Below are positions 24,681 through 34,626 of a stretch of 64,000 nt of DNA, piece after piece. Source of the DNA: UBA8437 sp963582065 (GTDB lineage Bacteria > Planctomycetota > Planctomycetia > Planctomycetales > Planctomycetaceae). The translations under genes and the position numbers were made by a program. The notes beneath the pieces were generated by a model. The model ran no database searches. It was not told the DNA's origin and worked only from the letters and a program-made list of their open reading frames with translations. Location of the stretch: contig CAUZRQ010000017.1 in the NCBI GenBank assembly GCA_963582065.1, positions 5,650 through 69,649 of the forward strand, read 5' to 3'. How positions within the stretch are numbered: position 1 is the first letter of the stretch; each line of letters opens with the position of its first letter.

Positions 24681-26795
24681 ATGGTCGATGTAACGACGCA
24701 GAATATCCGCAACGTGGCACTGATCGGGCACGGGGCGACGGGCAAGACGACTCTCGCCGACCTGTTCCTGTTCAAAACCGGCGTGGCGACTCGGGCCGGA
24801 TCGGTCGACGACGGCAGCAGCCTGCTCGACACCGACGACGAGGAGAAGGGTCGGAAGTCCAGCATCACCTCATCGGTTATCCAGTTTGATCACGGCGGCA
24901 AGCGGTTGCAGGTAATCGACACGCCGGGGTTCCCCGATTTCATCGGCCAGATGGTCGGCGCCCTGTCGGCGGTCGAGACCGCCGTGGTGGTGATCAGCGC
25001 GGGGGCCGGGATCGAGGTCAACACGCGTCGGGCGTTCAATGCCGCCGGTGACGCCGGGGTAGGCCGGATGATCCTGATCAACAAGTGCGACATGGACAAC
25101 GTGCAGTTCGATGAACTTGTCGGCGAGATTCAGGAGACATTCGGGCACAGTTGTGTTCCGCTGAGCGTGCCGGTTGGTATCGGGGGCGATTTCTCGGGGG
25201 TGGTCAGCACGCTTGACGTGCCGGAGGATGTCCCCGGTGGTGTCGAGATGGATCCGGTTGAGGTCAACCAATCGTTGATGGACGCGATCGTCGAGGCCGA
25301 TGAGGACCTGATGGAGCGGTATCTTGAGGGTGAAGAACTCTCGGAGGCCGAACTGTCAGGCGGCGTCAGCACCGCGATTGCCGCGGGCACCCTGATTCCG
25401 ATCTTCTGTGCCAGTTCGAAGTCCGACATCGGTGTCGACGATTTCCTGGATGCCCTGGCCAACTGCTCCTTGGCACCCGGCGACATTTCCCGATCGATGA
25501 GTTCCGGCGGTGAGGAGTTGGCAGTCGATGCCGATGGGGGCGCGCTGGTGGGGCAGGTCTTCAAGACCCGGATCGACCCGTTCGTGTCGAAGATGAGCTT
25601 CATCCGGGTCTTCTCCGGGACCCTGAAAAAGGACTCATTGGTCCACGTCCACCGCTTGGGCAAGCCGGTCAAGATCGGCCAGTTGCTCTCGGTCAACGGG
25701 GCCGAGCAGGAGAACATCGACCAGGCGGTGGCTGGCCAGATCGTGGTGCTGGTCAAGATGGAAGACCTGAAGGTCTCCGACACCCTCGCCGACGATGGCG
25801 GAACCGAGCTTCCGGTGATCGAGTTTCCTCAGCCGATGGTGGGGTTGGCCGTCGAGCCCAAGAGCCAGGCCGACCAGACGAAAATCTCGGCCGCGTTGCA
25901 GAAGATCGAGGACGAGGACCCGACGTTCCGGGTGGACCGCGAAGCCCAGACCAAGGAGATGGTCATGAAGGGCATGAGCGAGCTGCACCTGCAGGTGATT
26001 GAGAACCGGATGGCCAGTCGAGACAAGGTCGAGGTGATCACCCGCGCTCCGAAGATCCCCTACCGCGAAACGGTCAGCGGGTCGAGCGAGGGCAGTTATC
26101 GTCACAAGAAGCAGACCGGTGGTGCCGGCCAGTTCGCCGAAGTTCATTTCAAGGTCGCCAGCCTGATGCAGGAGTTCGGCGAGCCGGACGAGTTCTTCGT
26201 GAAGGCGAACTTCGAGAACCTGAGAAACTTCAGTTACGACGACAAACACAACTTCTGCTTCATCGACCGCGTGACCGGCGGTTCGGTTCCGAACAACTTC
26301 ATTCCAGCCATCGAGAAGGGGATTCGCGAACGGATGGAACAGGGAGTGATCGCCGGGTTTCAGGTGCAGGACTGCACCTGCGAGCTGTTTTTCGGGAAGG
26401 ATCACCCGGTTGACAGCAACGAGACGGCGTTCAAGACTGCCGCGAACCGGTGTTTCCGCGAGGTGTTTCAGCAGGCCAAGCCGGTCCTGCTCGAGCCGAT
26501 CGTGCGACTGGAAATCACCGTGCCCGATGCGCACCTGGGTGACATCACCAGCGACCTGAACACCCGGCGGGGGCGTATGGAGGGAATGGACAATGCCGGC
26601 GGCGGCTTTCAGGTGGTCAAGGCGAAGGTGCCGTTGTCCGAAGTGACCACCTATGCGAGGTCGCTCTCGAGCATGACCGGCGGGCAGGGGTCCTACACCT
26701 ACGAACTCAGCCACTACGAGCCGGTGCCGCCCCAGGAGCAGGGCAAAATCGTTGCCGCTTCGAAGAAGAAGCAGGACAAAGACGAGGACGAGTAG
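24681..26795 (+). CDS. Elongation factor G paralogue (EF-G-like GTPase)
   Basis: 704 residues. G1 is GHGATGKTT (residues 16-24), G3 DTPG (about 80) and G4 NKCD (about 134). The G-domain, domain II, and domains III-V follow ('VSGSSEGSYRHKKQTGGAGQFAEV', 'GRMEGMDNAGGGFQVVKAKVPLSEV'). The N-terminus and switch regions (ATRAGSVDDGSSLLD...KSSITSSV) differ from the canonical housekeeping EF-G 'GxxTTTERIL' form and match the divergent EF-G-like branch. Its role may be in recycling, or it may be a translocase variant. No str-operon neighbours are present (no rpsL, rpsG or tuf), which also argues for a paralogue. The C-terminus ends in a charged Lys/Asp/Glu tail. Confidence 0.9.
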   Translation: MVDVTTQNIRNVALIGHGATGKTTLADLFLFKTGVATRAGSVDDGSSLLDTDDEEKGRKSSITSSVIQFDHGGKRLQVIDTPGFPDFIGQMVGALSAVETAVVVISAGAGIEVNTRRAFNAAGDAGVGRMILINKCDMDNVQFDELVGEIQETFGHSCVPLSVPVGIGGDFSGVVSTLDVPEDVPGGVEMDPVEVNQSLMDAIVEADEDLMERYLEGEELSEAELSGGVSTAIAAGTLIPIFCASSKSDIGVDDFLDALANCSLAPGDISRSMSSGGEELAVDADGGALVGQVFKTRIDPFVSKMSFIRVFSGTLKKDSLVHVHRLGKPVKIGQLLSVNGAEQENIDQAVAGQIVVLVKMEDLKVSDTLADDGGTELPVIEFPQPMVGLAVEPKSQADQTKISAALQKIEDEDPTFRVDREAQTKEMVMKGMSELHLQVIENRMASRDKVEVITRAPKIPYRETVSGSSEGSYRHKKQTGGAGQFAEVHFKVASLMQEFGEPDEFFVKANFENLRNFSYDDKHNFCFIDRVTGGSVPNNFIPAIEKGIRERMEQGVIAGFQVQDCTCELFFGKDHPVDSNETAFKTAANRCFREVFQQAKPVLLEPIVRLEITVPDAHLGDITSDLNTRRGRMEGMDNAGGGFQVVKAKVPLSEVTTYARSLSSMTGGQGSYTYELSHYEPVPPQEQGKIVAASKKKQDKDEDE

Positions 26796-26813
26796 GGCGG
26801 GCGACTTAGGGTC

Positions 26814-29800
26814 TCACTTCCGCTTTCGTCGTCTCCGCATGATCGAGCGCTGCCAGGTCGCGAGTTGGTGCTCGATGGCCCGGGGAGTCAGTCCCTCGGC
26901 CGACCTGGGTCGCGACGGGGTCGGGCGGCGATCGATTTCCTGTTCGAGCTTCTGCAGCCACGGCGGCACATCGATTCCCGAGCCGTGTGTCTCGTCGAGG
27001 TACCGGTCGACTTCGACCTGCAACTGGGCGAAGGCTGCCGAAGGAAACCGTTGGATCCGGGCGTCGGCGCGAGCCGCCTCGACCAGCGCTCTCATGCGGT
27101 TGACTGCCAGTGGCCGCAGGAAACGCTCGGCCAATCGGTCGGCCAGTCCGGGTAGCCGCATTCCCCAAAGCGATTCGAGTTCGGCGAGTTTTTCGAGATG
27201 AGCGTCGGCGTGTTGACGAACTCCTTGGCCGCAGAGTTCCTCCCACGCGGTGGCCAGCCACGGTCGCGGACCCTGTGACAGCACCTCGTGAGCGATCTCC
27301 GACGGGGCGAAGTTCCACGCATCGCGTTCGTAGGCGGCCTCGAGTCGGAGGAAGTCGAGCAGGCAGTGGATCTTGTCGCCGTAGTCCGACTGGGTGGTCG
27401 TGGTGTTGTATTCGATGAAGCGGTAGTAGCGGTCGATGATCGTCTGGTAGATCACCTGGAGGATGTGCGCGGCTTGTTCCCGATCGAGTTCTCCGGCTTG
27501 CAGGTCGTTGACCAGTTGACTCTCGCTCAGCGGATCCTCGGCCGCTTCGGATTCGAGATGTTCCAGCAGCCAGTCGGTGCCCTGGTGCAGGATCGTGCGG
27601 ACGTGCCCGAGAGTCAGCTTGGGAGCGGCGAAAAGTTCGCTGCCGTAGTTCGCGACGAATTCTCGGACATCCTCCCAGATCTCCTCGGGCTCGATCGCCT
27701 CGGCGGCGGCCAGCCTTGTCCGGCTGCTGTGCCGCAGCCATGGGATCTGGAAGCGATCGACCAACTGCCCGAAGATCCGCAGCAGGCCCTGGTCCCGATC
27801 GAGACCCGAGCGGGAGGTCCTGTGATCGGGTCGCCGATCACGGTGTGAGCGGCGGGGCCGGGGACGCTTGGTCCGTGGCGGGGTTCCGGGCAGATCGCGG
27901 CGGGCGGAACGGGTGTGTTGGTGGGGCCAGTCGTGGGCGGAGTGACAGACGGCCTCGAGGGTGTGCCGAAGTGCCAGGCGGAACAGGCGGTCGAACTCGG
28001 TCACCGCCGCACCCTCCGGACGCGAGGTCCGCTCCATGCGGTAGGCGGTTCGTAGCACCTGGGAGGTTTCCCGCAGCAGCCCCAGCCTCGGCAGGTGCTC
28101 GACCAGGAACTGCAGGTCGGCATGCCGCGTGCGTGCGGCGAGCATCTGGTGGGGGTCGCCGCCGGCATCCAGTGGAACATACAGCAGTGGTTGGCGGGCC
28201 AGCCGACGCAGCACCACCGGCAGAGCTTGGCGGATGGTCGCGGTGTCACCGTGGATCACCGCGCCGGTCAAGAGTCGCCACAGGCGGTGTGCGCGGCGGT
28301 CGCTGTCAGTGGTTCCGGTGGGCAGGAGTCCTCGCAACATCAACTCGGCCCGTCTCGCCTGCACGTGGACGGCCATCACCAGTTGGAGCAGTTCGTACTT
28401 GGTCTGAAGCTGGATGTCGAATTCGATGCCCGAGTCGGAGCGGGCCGAGGGTGTGGGGATCGGGTGTTGCCAGATCGCATCGAGCAGCCCGAGCAGTTCC
28501 TCCTGCACGGTGCGAGCGTGCTCGGTCCAGCCCCGGGCCTTGTCGGGATCGAGGTCCGGCAGCAGAGGGGCACCGGCAACCAGTTGCTGCCACAGGCGGG
28601 CGATCGACTCGAGGAACCTCAGCCGGGGAACCAGTTCCCGGTACAACGCCTCGAACTCGGTCGCACCCGGCGAGTAACCCTCGTCGAGCAACTCGGCGTC
28701 AAAACCGTCGTCGGCGCTGTCACGGAAGGTGACCTCGTCGTAGGCGGCCGAAAACAGGGTGTCGTCCTCGGAAAGACCATCGTCGTCGTCGATCAGCCCC
28801 TCTTCGAATCCGTTATCCAGCCCGTTTTCAAAATCGTGTCCGTCACCTGGATCGTCGTCCACCTCGAACCCCTCGTCGAAAGCGTTCCCCGGCTCGTCGG
28901 TGCCCTCGTCGTCGGGCAACCCGATCGAGCCGAGGAGTTCTTCGAGCCGCGAGGGTTGTGAAGGGGTGGCCAGTTGGATCAGTTCATCGTCGAGCCGGGG
29001 GACCGACCAGTACGATTCGGCGTTGGCTTCGAGCACAGCGAAGAACCGTTCGACCAGCCGGGTGTGGTCCGGCGAGGGGCGGGTGTGGGCGGGGTCGGTG
29101 GCGAGTTCGAGCCACCGGTTGAGCAGGCCGGCGATGCTTGTCGGGCTGCTGGCCAGGTCACCGGGGACGGCCTGGTTGAGCCACTGCATCAACAGTCCCA
29201 TGGTGGCCGGCAGGTCACGGCGATCGAGCAGGGCGTCGACGATCTGGGCGTAGGCGGGGCCGGGGCCGGCCTGGAAGTTGGAGAAGTCCTTGACCTGCTC
29301 GGCCCAGAAGGCCAGGTCACCGCGGGCGGCGCCGACCGATTGCCAGGTGGCCAGGACCTGGGCCGCCTGGGACGCCGACCACCAGCGGCGGACTCCCGAT
29401 TCGGCGTCGAGGTCGACGACGATCGAGGCTCCGTAACCGTCCCAGTTGAGCGCGAGGGCCTGGAAGTCGTTGTTGAGTCGATTGACGAGGTCGTTGTGTC
29501 CGCGGGCGGCGGCTTCGGAGAGCGCCGTTCCGTAGGCGGCGAACAGTCTCTCCATCAACGTCAACAGGTCCTCGAGTCGCGAGTCGGGAATCACGTCCTC
29601 GCGGGCGTGAAACAGAGGGAACTGGGCCTGGAAACCGAGGTAGTTCCAGGGATCGGGCAGGGCCCCGCAGTCGATGCCGCGGTCGAGAAGATCGCGGGCC
29701 TCGGAGAGGTGTTCGAGCGATTCGAGCAGGGCGCCTCGCTCGGCGGTCATCTCCGAAGCTGTCAACGCACACTGGATCTCGCACTCGAATCGGATCGACG

Positions 29801-31019
29801 CCGCGGGGATCGACTCGGCCTGTTGGCGAGCCGCTTCGGGGAATCCCATCCGTGCGTAAAGCAGCGCCAGTTGGCGGTGTTGGATCTGGCGGGCACCATA
29901 ACGGGCGAGGTAGAGGTTGAGTTGCTGGCGGACGTGCCCGAAGGGCTGTTGGGTCCGGGTGGCTGACTCGGCCAGCACCTCGGCCCGTTCTCCCTCGGCC
30001 AGTTGGATGTGATACTCGTAAAAGGCATCTCTCAGGCGGGCGACGACCGGCAGCAGGGTGGTCAGCGAGACGGTCGAGTCGTGGGTGTCGGGGCCGGCGC
30101 CGCTGATCGCCGAGGCCATCAGCACCGTTCCGGCCAGTACGATCGCGGTGTCCTCGAGCACCTCTGACGGATCCGCACCGTCGTCGACCATCGACCGTGT
30201 CCAGTCGATCAGCGCGTCAAGGATGACCTGCCTGAGGATAAAGCGGCGGAAGAAGCCCTTGGTATCGGTCGAGTCATGATCCCACTCGCCGAACATGTAC
30301 GTCGTCCGCTTGTTGACCGGGTGCAGGTGGTCGTGGGCACGGACATCGACGGCCAGTTCGTCGAGGTGAGACGGGTCGAAGTGGGCCACCGTGAGCAGTT
30401 CGCCGGGGGTGTCCCCAAGTACCTCGATCGTGCGGGCGACCAGGTCGTGATAGGGACCGGCCGAGGCTCCCGCTTCGGCCAGGTAGATCGGCACGGGACG
30501 ATAACGCTCGTTCGGGTACGGTTCGCAGAACCGATCGTTTTCGAGAACGGCCACGGGGCGGTAGCCGAGGAAGTCGTTGAGAGTGTCGAGGGCCGCCTCG
30601 AGAATCCGGGTGGTGTCGTCCCACTCGGGCCCCTGGGCGAGGACGGCTTCAAACATCTTGACCAGCAGGAACGGATGCTCCCAATCCGAGTCGGCCAGGT
30701 GAAACAGCAGGTCGGCATGGTGCAGGCGATAGAGCGGGACGAGCCCGTCGAAGACGAGTTCGAGCACAGCGTCGGCCTGTTCGCTGTCGGCGAGCACCGG
30801 GACACTCTCGTGGCCGGCAAGCGACTCGAGTGATTCGGCCAGCAGCCGTCCGACCTCCGGCCAGCAACCGACACCGCCGTGGTGGTCGCAGAGCCTGTTG
30901 AGATTGTCGGCGAAGGCGGGATGACCGGCGCCACCGGAGAGGTTGAGGTATCCGAGAATCTCCTCGATCAACCCGGGGGGCAGCTCGGCGTCGGTGGTGG
31001 TCGGACCGGGAGCGGTCAT
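26814..31019 (-). CDS. 1401-residue protein of unknown function
   Basis: The start at 31019 (MTAPGPTTTDAELPPG) is chosen because the upstream part of the open frame is low-quality, Arg/Ser-rich and overlaps the divergent transporter region. No signal peptide or membrane helix is visible, so it is probably cytoplasmic. Most of the protein is alpha-helical, with TPR-like stretches (for example about residues 370-500). A highly acidic, Gly-containing insert (DDxxxFE-type repeats, about 700-790) and a separate Arg/His-rich basic segment (about 1033-1073) interrupt it. No catalytic motif is recognisable. It stands alone between convergent EF-G and divergent Nramp genes. It may be a scaffold; the function is unknown. 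Confidence 0.75.
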   Translation of the reverse strand: MTAPGPTTTDAELPPGLIEEILGYLNLSGGAGHPAFADNLNRLCDHHGGVGCWPEVGRLLAESLESLAGHESVPVLADSEQADAVLELVFDGLVPLYRLHHADLLFHLADSDWEHPFLLVKMFEAVLAQGPEWDDTTRILEAALDTLNDFLGYRPVAVLENDRFCEPYPNERYRPVPIYLAEAGASAGPYHDLVARTIEVLGDTPGELLTVAHFDPSHLDELAVDVRAHDHLHPVNKRTTYMFGEWDHDSTDTKGFFRRFILRQVILDALIDWTRSMVDDGADPSEVLEDTAIVLAGTVLMASAISGAGPDTHDSTVSLTTLLPVVARLRDAFYEYHIQLAEGERAEVLAESATRTQQPFGHVRQQLNLYLARYGARQIQHRQLALLYARMGFPEAARQQAESIPAASIRFECEIQCALTASEMTAERGALLESLEHLSEARDLLDRGIDCGALPDPWNYLGFQAQFPLFHAREDVIPDSRLEDLLTLMERLFAAYGTALSEAAARGHNDLVNRLNNDFQALALNWDGYGASIVVDLDAESGVRRWWSASQAAQVLATWQSVGAARGDLAFWAEQVKDFSNFQAGPGPAYAQIVDALLDRRDLPATMGLLMQWLNQAVPGDLASSPTSIAGLLNRWLELATDPAHTRPSPDHTRLVERFFAVLEANAESYWSVPRLDDELIQLATPSQPSRLEELLGSIGLPDDEGTDEPGNAFDEGFEVDDDPGDGHDFENGLDNGFEEGLIDDDDGLSEDDTLFSAAYDEVTFRDSADDGFDAELLDEGYSPGATEFEALYRELVPRLRFLESIARLWQQLVAGAPLLPDLDPDKARGWTEHARTVQEELLGLLDAIWQHPIPTPSARSDSGIEFDIQLQTKYELLQLVMAVHVQARRAELMLRGLLPTGTTDSDRRAHRLWRLLTGAVIHGDTATIRQALPVVLRRLARQPLLYVPLDAGGDPHQMLAARTRHADLQFLVEHLPRLGLLRETSQVLRTAYRMERTSRPEGAAVTEFDRLFRLALRHTLEAVCHSAHDWPHQHTRSARRDLPGTPPRTKRPRPRRSHRDRRPDHRTSRSGLDRDQGLLRIFGQLVDRFQIPWLRHSSRTRLAAAEAIEPEEIWEDVREFVANYGSELFAAPKLTLGHVRTILHQGTDWLLEHLESEAAEDPLSESQLVNDLQAGELDREQAAHILQVIYQTIIDRYYRFIEYNTTTTQSDYGDKIHCLLDFLRLEAAYERDAWNFAPSEIAHEVLSQGPRPWLATAWEELCGQGVRQHADAHLEKLAELESLWGMRLPGLADRLAERFLRPLAVNRMRALVEAARADARIQRFPSAAFAQLQVEVDRYLDETHGSGIDVPPWLQKLEQEIDRRPTPSRPRSAEGLTPRAIEHQLATWQRSIMRRRRKRK

Positions 31020-31225
31020 GGGTGGCGAGCCGAAAGGGCGGGACACTGCCTGATCGACCAGGACGAGTTCGACTATAGCGATCTGCTGGATATCGGACAG
31101 TGTCACCGCCGCCCCGGGCACGCGGTTGCATTCCCCAGATCCGTATGCGATTCTGCCCCGACTGCTCTCGCCGAACGCACTCCCGTTGCGGCATGTTCTG
31201 CTCGATCCGATCCGGAACCCGTGTG

Positions 31226-33046
31226 ATGGCCGAAGAGACTCCCCCCCCGGATGGCGTGACTCCGATTCCCGATGACAACTCGGTTCCGGAATCACCGGCG
31301 CCGACGGCCGACGAGAGTCCCGGAGGGACTTTCGAAGCGCCGCGGATCGGTTCAACGGACATGCCGCCGTGGAACACCGGCGAGTTGATCGACGCGCCGA
31401 AGTTCACCAGGCGGAACTGGTTCGCGTTGCTCGGCCCGGGGCTGATCATGGGGGGGTCGGCGATCGGTGGCGGCGAGTGGCTGCTGGGGCCGAAGGTCAC
31501 CGGCGTCTATGGCGGCGGCCTGCTGTGGCTGGCCACTCTCAGCATCCTCGGACAGGTGCTCTACAACATCGAGATCAGCCGCTACACGCTTTACTCGGGC
31601 GAACCAATCTTCACCGGCAAGTTCCGCATGATGCCCGGTCCCCGCTTCTGGGTGATCGCCTACCTGCTGTTCGACTTCGGCAGCGTATTTCCGTACCTGG
31701 CAGCTAATGCGGCCACTCCGGTGGCGACGCTGATCAAGGGGGGGACCGTACCTGGCCCGGACGACTTCTGGCTCATGAAGGGATTGGCCTACGCGATCTT
31801 CCTGGGGGCAATGGTCCCGCTGTTGTTCGGTGGCAAGATCTATCGGTCGTTGAAGGTCGTGATGACGTTCAAGCTTATAGTCGTCTTCGGCTTCCTGCTG
31901 TTTCTGGCGTTCGGCTACTCGAAGTTGGACACCTGGAAAGAAATCACCACAGGATTTGTCAGCTTCGGCACCGTTCCCGTGCTCCGGGGTGAAGACACCA
32001 ACGGCAATCACCAGTTGGATGCTGGCGAAGACTGGGACGGTGACGGGCATTTGGACGTCGTCGAGCCCCAGATCGACAGTGATGGGGACGGCGAGTTCGA
32101 CGGGTTCGATGACAAGGATGGTGACGGGTATCGGGACGGTCGCAACGTCAGCTCCATCTGGTCGATGTTCGGCAGTGAACGCGGGTTCAAGGACATCGAC
32201 TTCACGATGGTCGGGTTCATTGCCGCCCTGGCGGCGATTGCCGGTTCGGGCGGACTCTCCAATACCCCCACCAGCAACTACACCCGCGACCAGGGATGGG
32301 GCATGGGGCACCACGTCGGCGCGATTCCCAGTGCCATCGGCGGTCACGACATCGAGTTGTCTCACACGGGCACTGTCTTCGAAGTGACCGAGGAATCTCT
32401 GCCCCGGTGGCGGGGATGGTACAAACACGTCGCGCGAGACCAGTTGGCCATCTGGCTCCCGTCGTGCTTTATCGGACTCGCACTGCCGGCAATGCTCTCG
32501 ATCCAGTTTCTCACCTACGCCGACGCCGACAATGGCGACAGTTGGTCGATGGCGGTGATGACCGCCGAGGGCGTCAGGAACGCCGTCAGTGCCGAATCCG
32601 GTGACGGGTTGGGGGCCTTCTGCTGGTTCATGACGATCTTCTGCGGCTTCCTGGTGCTGGCCCCGACGATGTCGGCGTCGGCCGACGGTATCATCCGACG
32701 TTGGGTCGATGCCTTCTGGACGTCCAGTGCGAAACTGCGGACGATGGATCCCAAGCACATCAAGGTGGTCTACCTCCGTGTGCTCGTCTGCTATTCCATC
32801 TTCGGCTGCTTTGCCCTGTCACTCGATCCGGGCGTGCTGATCAAGTACGCCACGATGTTCTTCAACGTGGCCCTGGGCATCAGTTGCTGGCACACGGTGG
32901 CGATCAATACCACGTTGCTGCCCAAGCCGCTGCGGCCTCACATGGTGATCCGAGTTGTGATGATCCTGGCCGGTGTCTACTTCTTCATGCTGGGCTCACT
33001 GGCGGTGCTCAAGACGACCGGGTTGCTCGAGAAGCTGACCGGGTAG
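31226..33046 (+). CDS. Nramp-like transporter with four EF-hand-type loops inserted
   Basis: ATG 31226 gives 606 residues; the upstream open frame is Arg/Pro-rich and unlikely. After a Pro/Asp-rich ~65-residue N-terminus, about eleven membrane helices follow. The first shows 'LLGPGLIMGGSAIGGGEWLLGP', like the Nramp/Mn-Fe transporter helix 1, though the canonical DPGN metal motif is not evident. Between helices, at residues 257-307, lie four 12-residue loops of the form DxDxDGxxD (first DTNGNHQLDAGE, then DWDGDGHLDVVE, DSDGDGEFDGFD, DKDGDGYRDGRN). Each fits the EF-hand or dockerin calcium loop. Inference: an inner-membrane transporter whose extracytoplasmic loop binds Ca2+. The transported substrate is not determined. 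No strong Shine-Dalgarno is seen. Confidence 0.85.
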   Translation: MAEETPPPDGVTPIPDDNSVPESPAPTADESPGGTFEAPRIGSTDMPPWNTGELIDAPKFTRRNWFALLGPGLIMGGSAIGGGEWLLGPKVTGVYGGGLLWLATLSILGQVLYNIEISRYTLYSGEPIFTGKFRMMPGPRFWVIAYLLFDFGSVFPYLAANAATPVATLIKGGTVPGPDDFWLMKGLAYAIFLGAMVPLLFGGKIYRSLKVVMTFKLIVVFGFLLFLAFGYSKLDTWKEITTGFVSFGTVPVLRGEDTNGNHQLDAGEDWDGDGHLDVVEPQIDSDGDGEFDGFDDKDGDGYRDGRNVSSIWSMFGSERGFKDIDFTMVGFIAALAAIAGSGGLSNTPTSNYTRDQGWGMGHHVGAIPSAIGGHDIELSHTGTVFEVTEESLPRWRGWYKHVARDQLAIWLPSCFIGLALPAMLSIQFLTYADADNGDSWSMAVMTAEGVRNAVSAESGDGLGAFCWFMTIFCGFLVLAPTMSASADGIIRRWVDAFWTSSAKLRTMDPKHIKVVYLRVLVCYSIFGCFALSLDPGVLIKYATMFFNVALGISCWHTVAINTTLLPKPLRPHMVIRVVMILAGVYFFMLGSLAVLKTTGLLEKLTG

Positions 33047-33162
33047 CGGAACGCGACGAAAGTCGGTCCAGCTTCGTCGTGTCCGGCCCGGGTTGCTCGG
33101 AATAGGCTCAATCGCGGGGTCCGGTTGCGCCGATTCTAACGAGTATACGGGCGGTCCCGGCT

Positions 33163-33177
33163 GCCCCGTAACGGGGC
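33163..33177. terminator. GC hairpin downstream of Nramp gene
   Basis: GCCCC-GTAAC-GGGGC forms a five-base-pair stem 116 bases after the transporter stop and 58 before the next ATG. There is no T-run; it could equally sit in the leader of the following operon. Confidence 0.25.
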
Positions 33178-33234
33178 GGTCTGCGCGGTGTGGACCTCCT
33201 GGATTCACCCGGCCAGCAACCGATCAGGGACGTG

Positions 33235-34596
33235 ATGATCAAGGATCAATCAGGACGCGACACGACACGCCGTGAGACACCGCCGGCCGGTGAGGGTGGG
33301 TCCACAGTCGGTCGATTGGCCGCTTCACCGGTCCTGTGGGGATGCCTGGCCACAGGCGGCTTCTACCTGGCGATCCCACATTCGCCAGTTGCCGCCGACC
33401 TGCTGGAGCGGTACTTCTGCGGTCACCCGCTGGAGTACGCCACGGCAACACTGTTTTTCATCGGCATGGCCGTCCTGGTGATGCGGGCCACCGCTTGCTT
33501 CCGCGACACCACAGCCTCACCGAGCGTCACTCTGCCCTCGGAAGCAGACGCGCCGCTCGAAACAGGCAGCCTGGCCCGGGCGACCGCACTGTTGAGTCTC
33601 TCGGAGGGCTGGCCGGATTGTCGTCGAGGTCATCGGCTGATCGAGTTGTGCACGTTCGTTACCAGACGCGGGGGCGGTGTGGGGCTGGCCGAGCATGGTC
33701 GCTTTCTCGCCGACCAGGCCGCCGAACGGTTGCATGAAGGTTACTCGCTGGTGCGGACCATCACCTGGGCCGTCCCGATCCTGGGATTCCTGGGCACCGT
33801 GGTCGGCATCACGATGGCCATCGCCAACGTCACTCCCGAACAACTCGATACCTCTCTCAGCGAAGTCACCGATGGTCTGGCCGTAGCCTTCGACACCACC
33901 GCGCTGGCGCTGACACTTTCTCTGCTGCTTGTTTTCGCCTCGAACGCCACTCAGAGGATCGAGCAGTCCAACCTTTCGGAAATCGAATCGTGGAGCCTCC
34001 GCGAGGTCGCACCGTTGCTGGCCGAGTCGGAAGGGGTTGGTGGCCCGTTGCGAGATGCGGAACAACAGGCGGCCCGGAAGATGCTCGCGGAGTCCGAGGC
34101 GGCGATCCGGCGGCAGGCCGATCTCTGGGAGCAATCACTCGAGGACCTTCGCCAACGCTGGGTCGATACTCTGCAGAGACAGACAACCGATTTCGAGACG
34201 ACACTCAGCAAGGGACTGGATCAGGGCCTGGCTGATCACGACCGAAAGCTCGAGATGCTGCGGAACGAGTGGCTCGGGGCCTGTCACCAGGTCACCGACG
34301 GCTTGGTGACACAATCGGATCGCTTTGCCAAGTCGCTTGCCGGCGGAGTCGGTGACTGTGTTTCGGCCATCAACCGGGCCACCGATGCGGTACGAGATCA
34401 ACTTGGGCAACTCCAGCACCAGGGTGAGTTGCTGTTGAAGGTGATCGAACGCGAGGAGCAACTGGCAGGACTCGAGGAGCGTCTCGCCGAGAACCTCGAG
34501 GCGGTGCGGACTGCCGAGGTCTTCGAACAGTCGTTGATGAGCCTGACGGCCGCGGCCAACCTGCTGTCGGCCCGGGCCGGTACGAAGGCAGCCTGA
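33235..34596 (+). CDS. MotA/TolQ/ExbB-family proton channel subunit with long coiled tail
   Basis: ATG 33235 is preceded by AGGGA four bases upstream; a GTG at 33190 is an alternative. 453 residues. Helices lie at about 30-48 and 69-85, then the conserved pair at about 175-199 ('PILGFLGTVVGITMAI') and 213-237 ('LAVAFDTTALALTLSLLLVF'). This pair matches the MotA/TolQ/ExbB channel core with its small and Thr residues. A long coiled-coil-rich C-terminal tail follows (about 240-453). Family members form pentamers around ExbD/TolR/MotB dimers and convert proton flow to motion. It is the first gene of a three-gene cassette with two TolR/ExbD-like partners. The tail is longer than in ExbB or TolQ. 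Confidence 0.88.
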   Translation: MIKDQSGRDTTRRETPPAGEGGSTVGRLAASPVLWGCLATGGFYLAIPHSPVAADLLERYFCGHPLEYATATLFFIGMAVLVMRATACFRDTTASPSVTLPSEADAPLETGSLARATALLSLSEGWPDCRRGHRLIELCTFVTRRGGGVGLAEHGRFLADQAAERLHEGYSLVRTITWAVPILGFLGTVVGITMAIANVTPEQLDTSLSEVTDGLAVAFDTTALALTLSLLLVFASNATQRIEQSNLSEIESWSLREVAPLLAESEGVGGPLRDAEQQAARKMLAESEAAIRRQADLWEQSLEDLRQRWVDTLQRQTTDFETTLSKGLDQGLADHDRKLEMLRNEWLGACHQVTDGLVTQSDRFAKSLAGGVGDCVSAINRATDAVRDQLGQLQHQGELLLKVIEREEQLAGLEERLAENLEAVRTAEVFEQSLMSLTAAANLLSARAGTKAA

Positions 34597-34626
34597 GAGA
34601 CGTCGGCAGGCGAGGGACAAGAGACG

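Noticed and set aside
24681..26795. Housekeeping EF-G (fusA)
   Set aside because: The G-domain N-terminus and switch I differ from canonical EF-G and no str-operon genes flank it.
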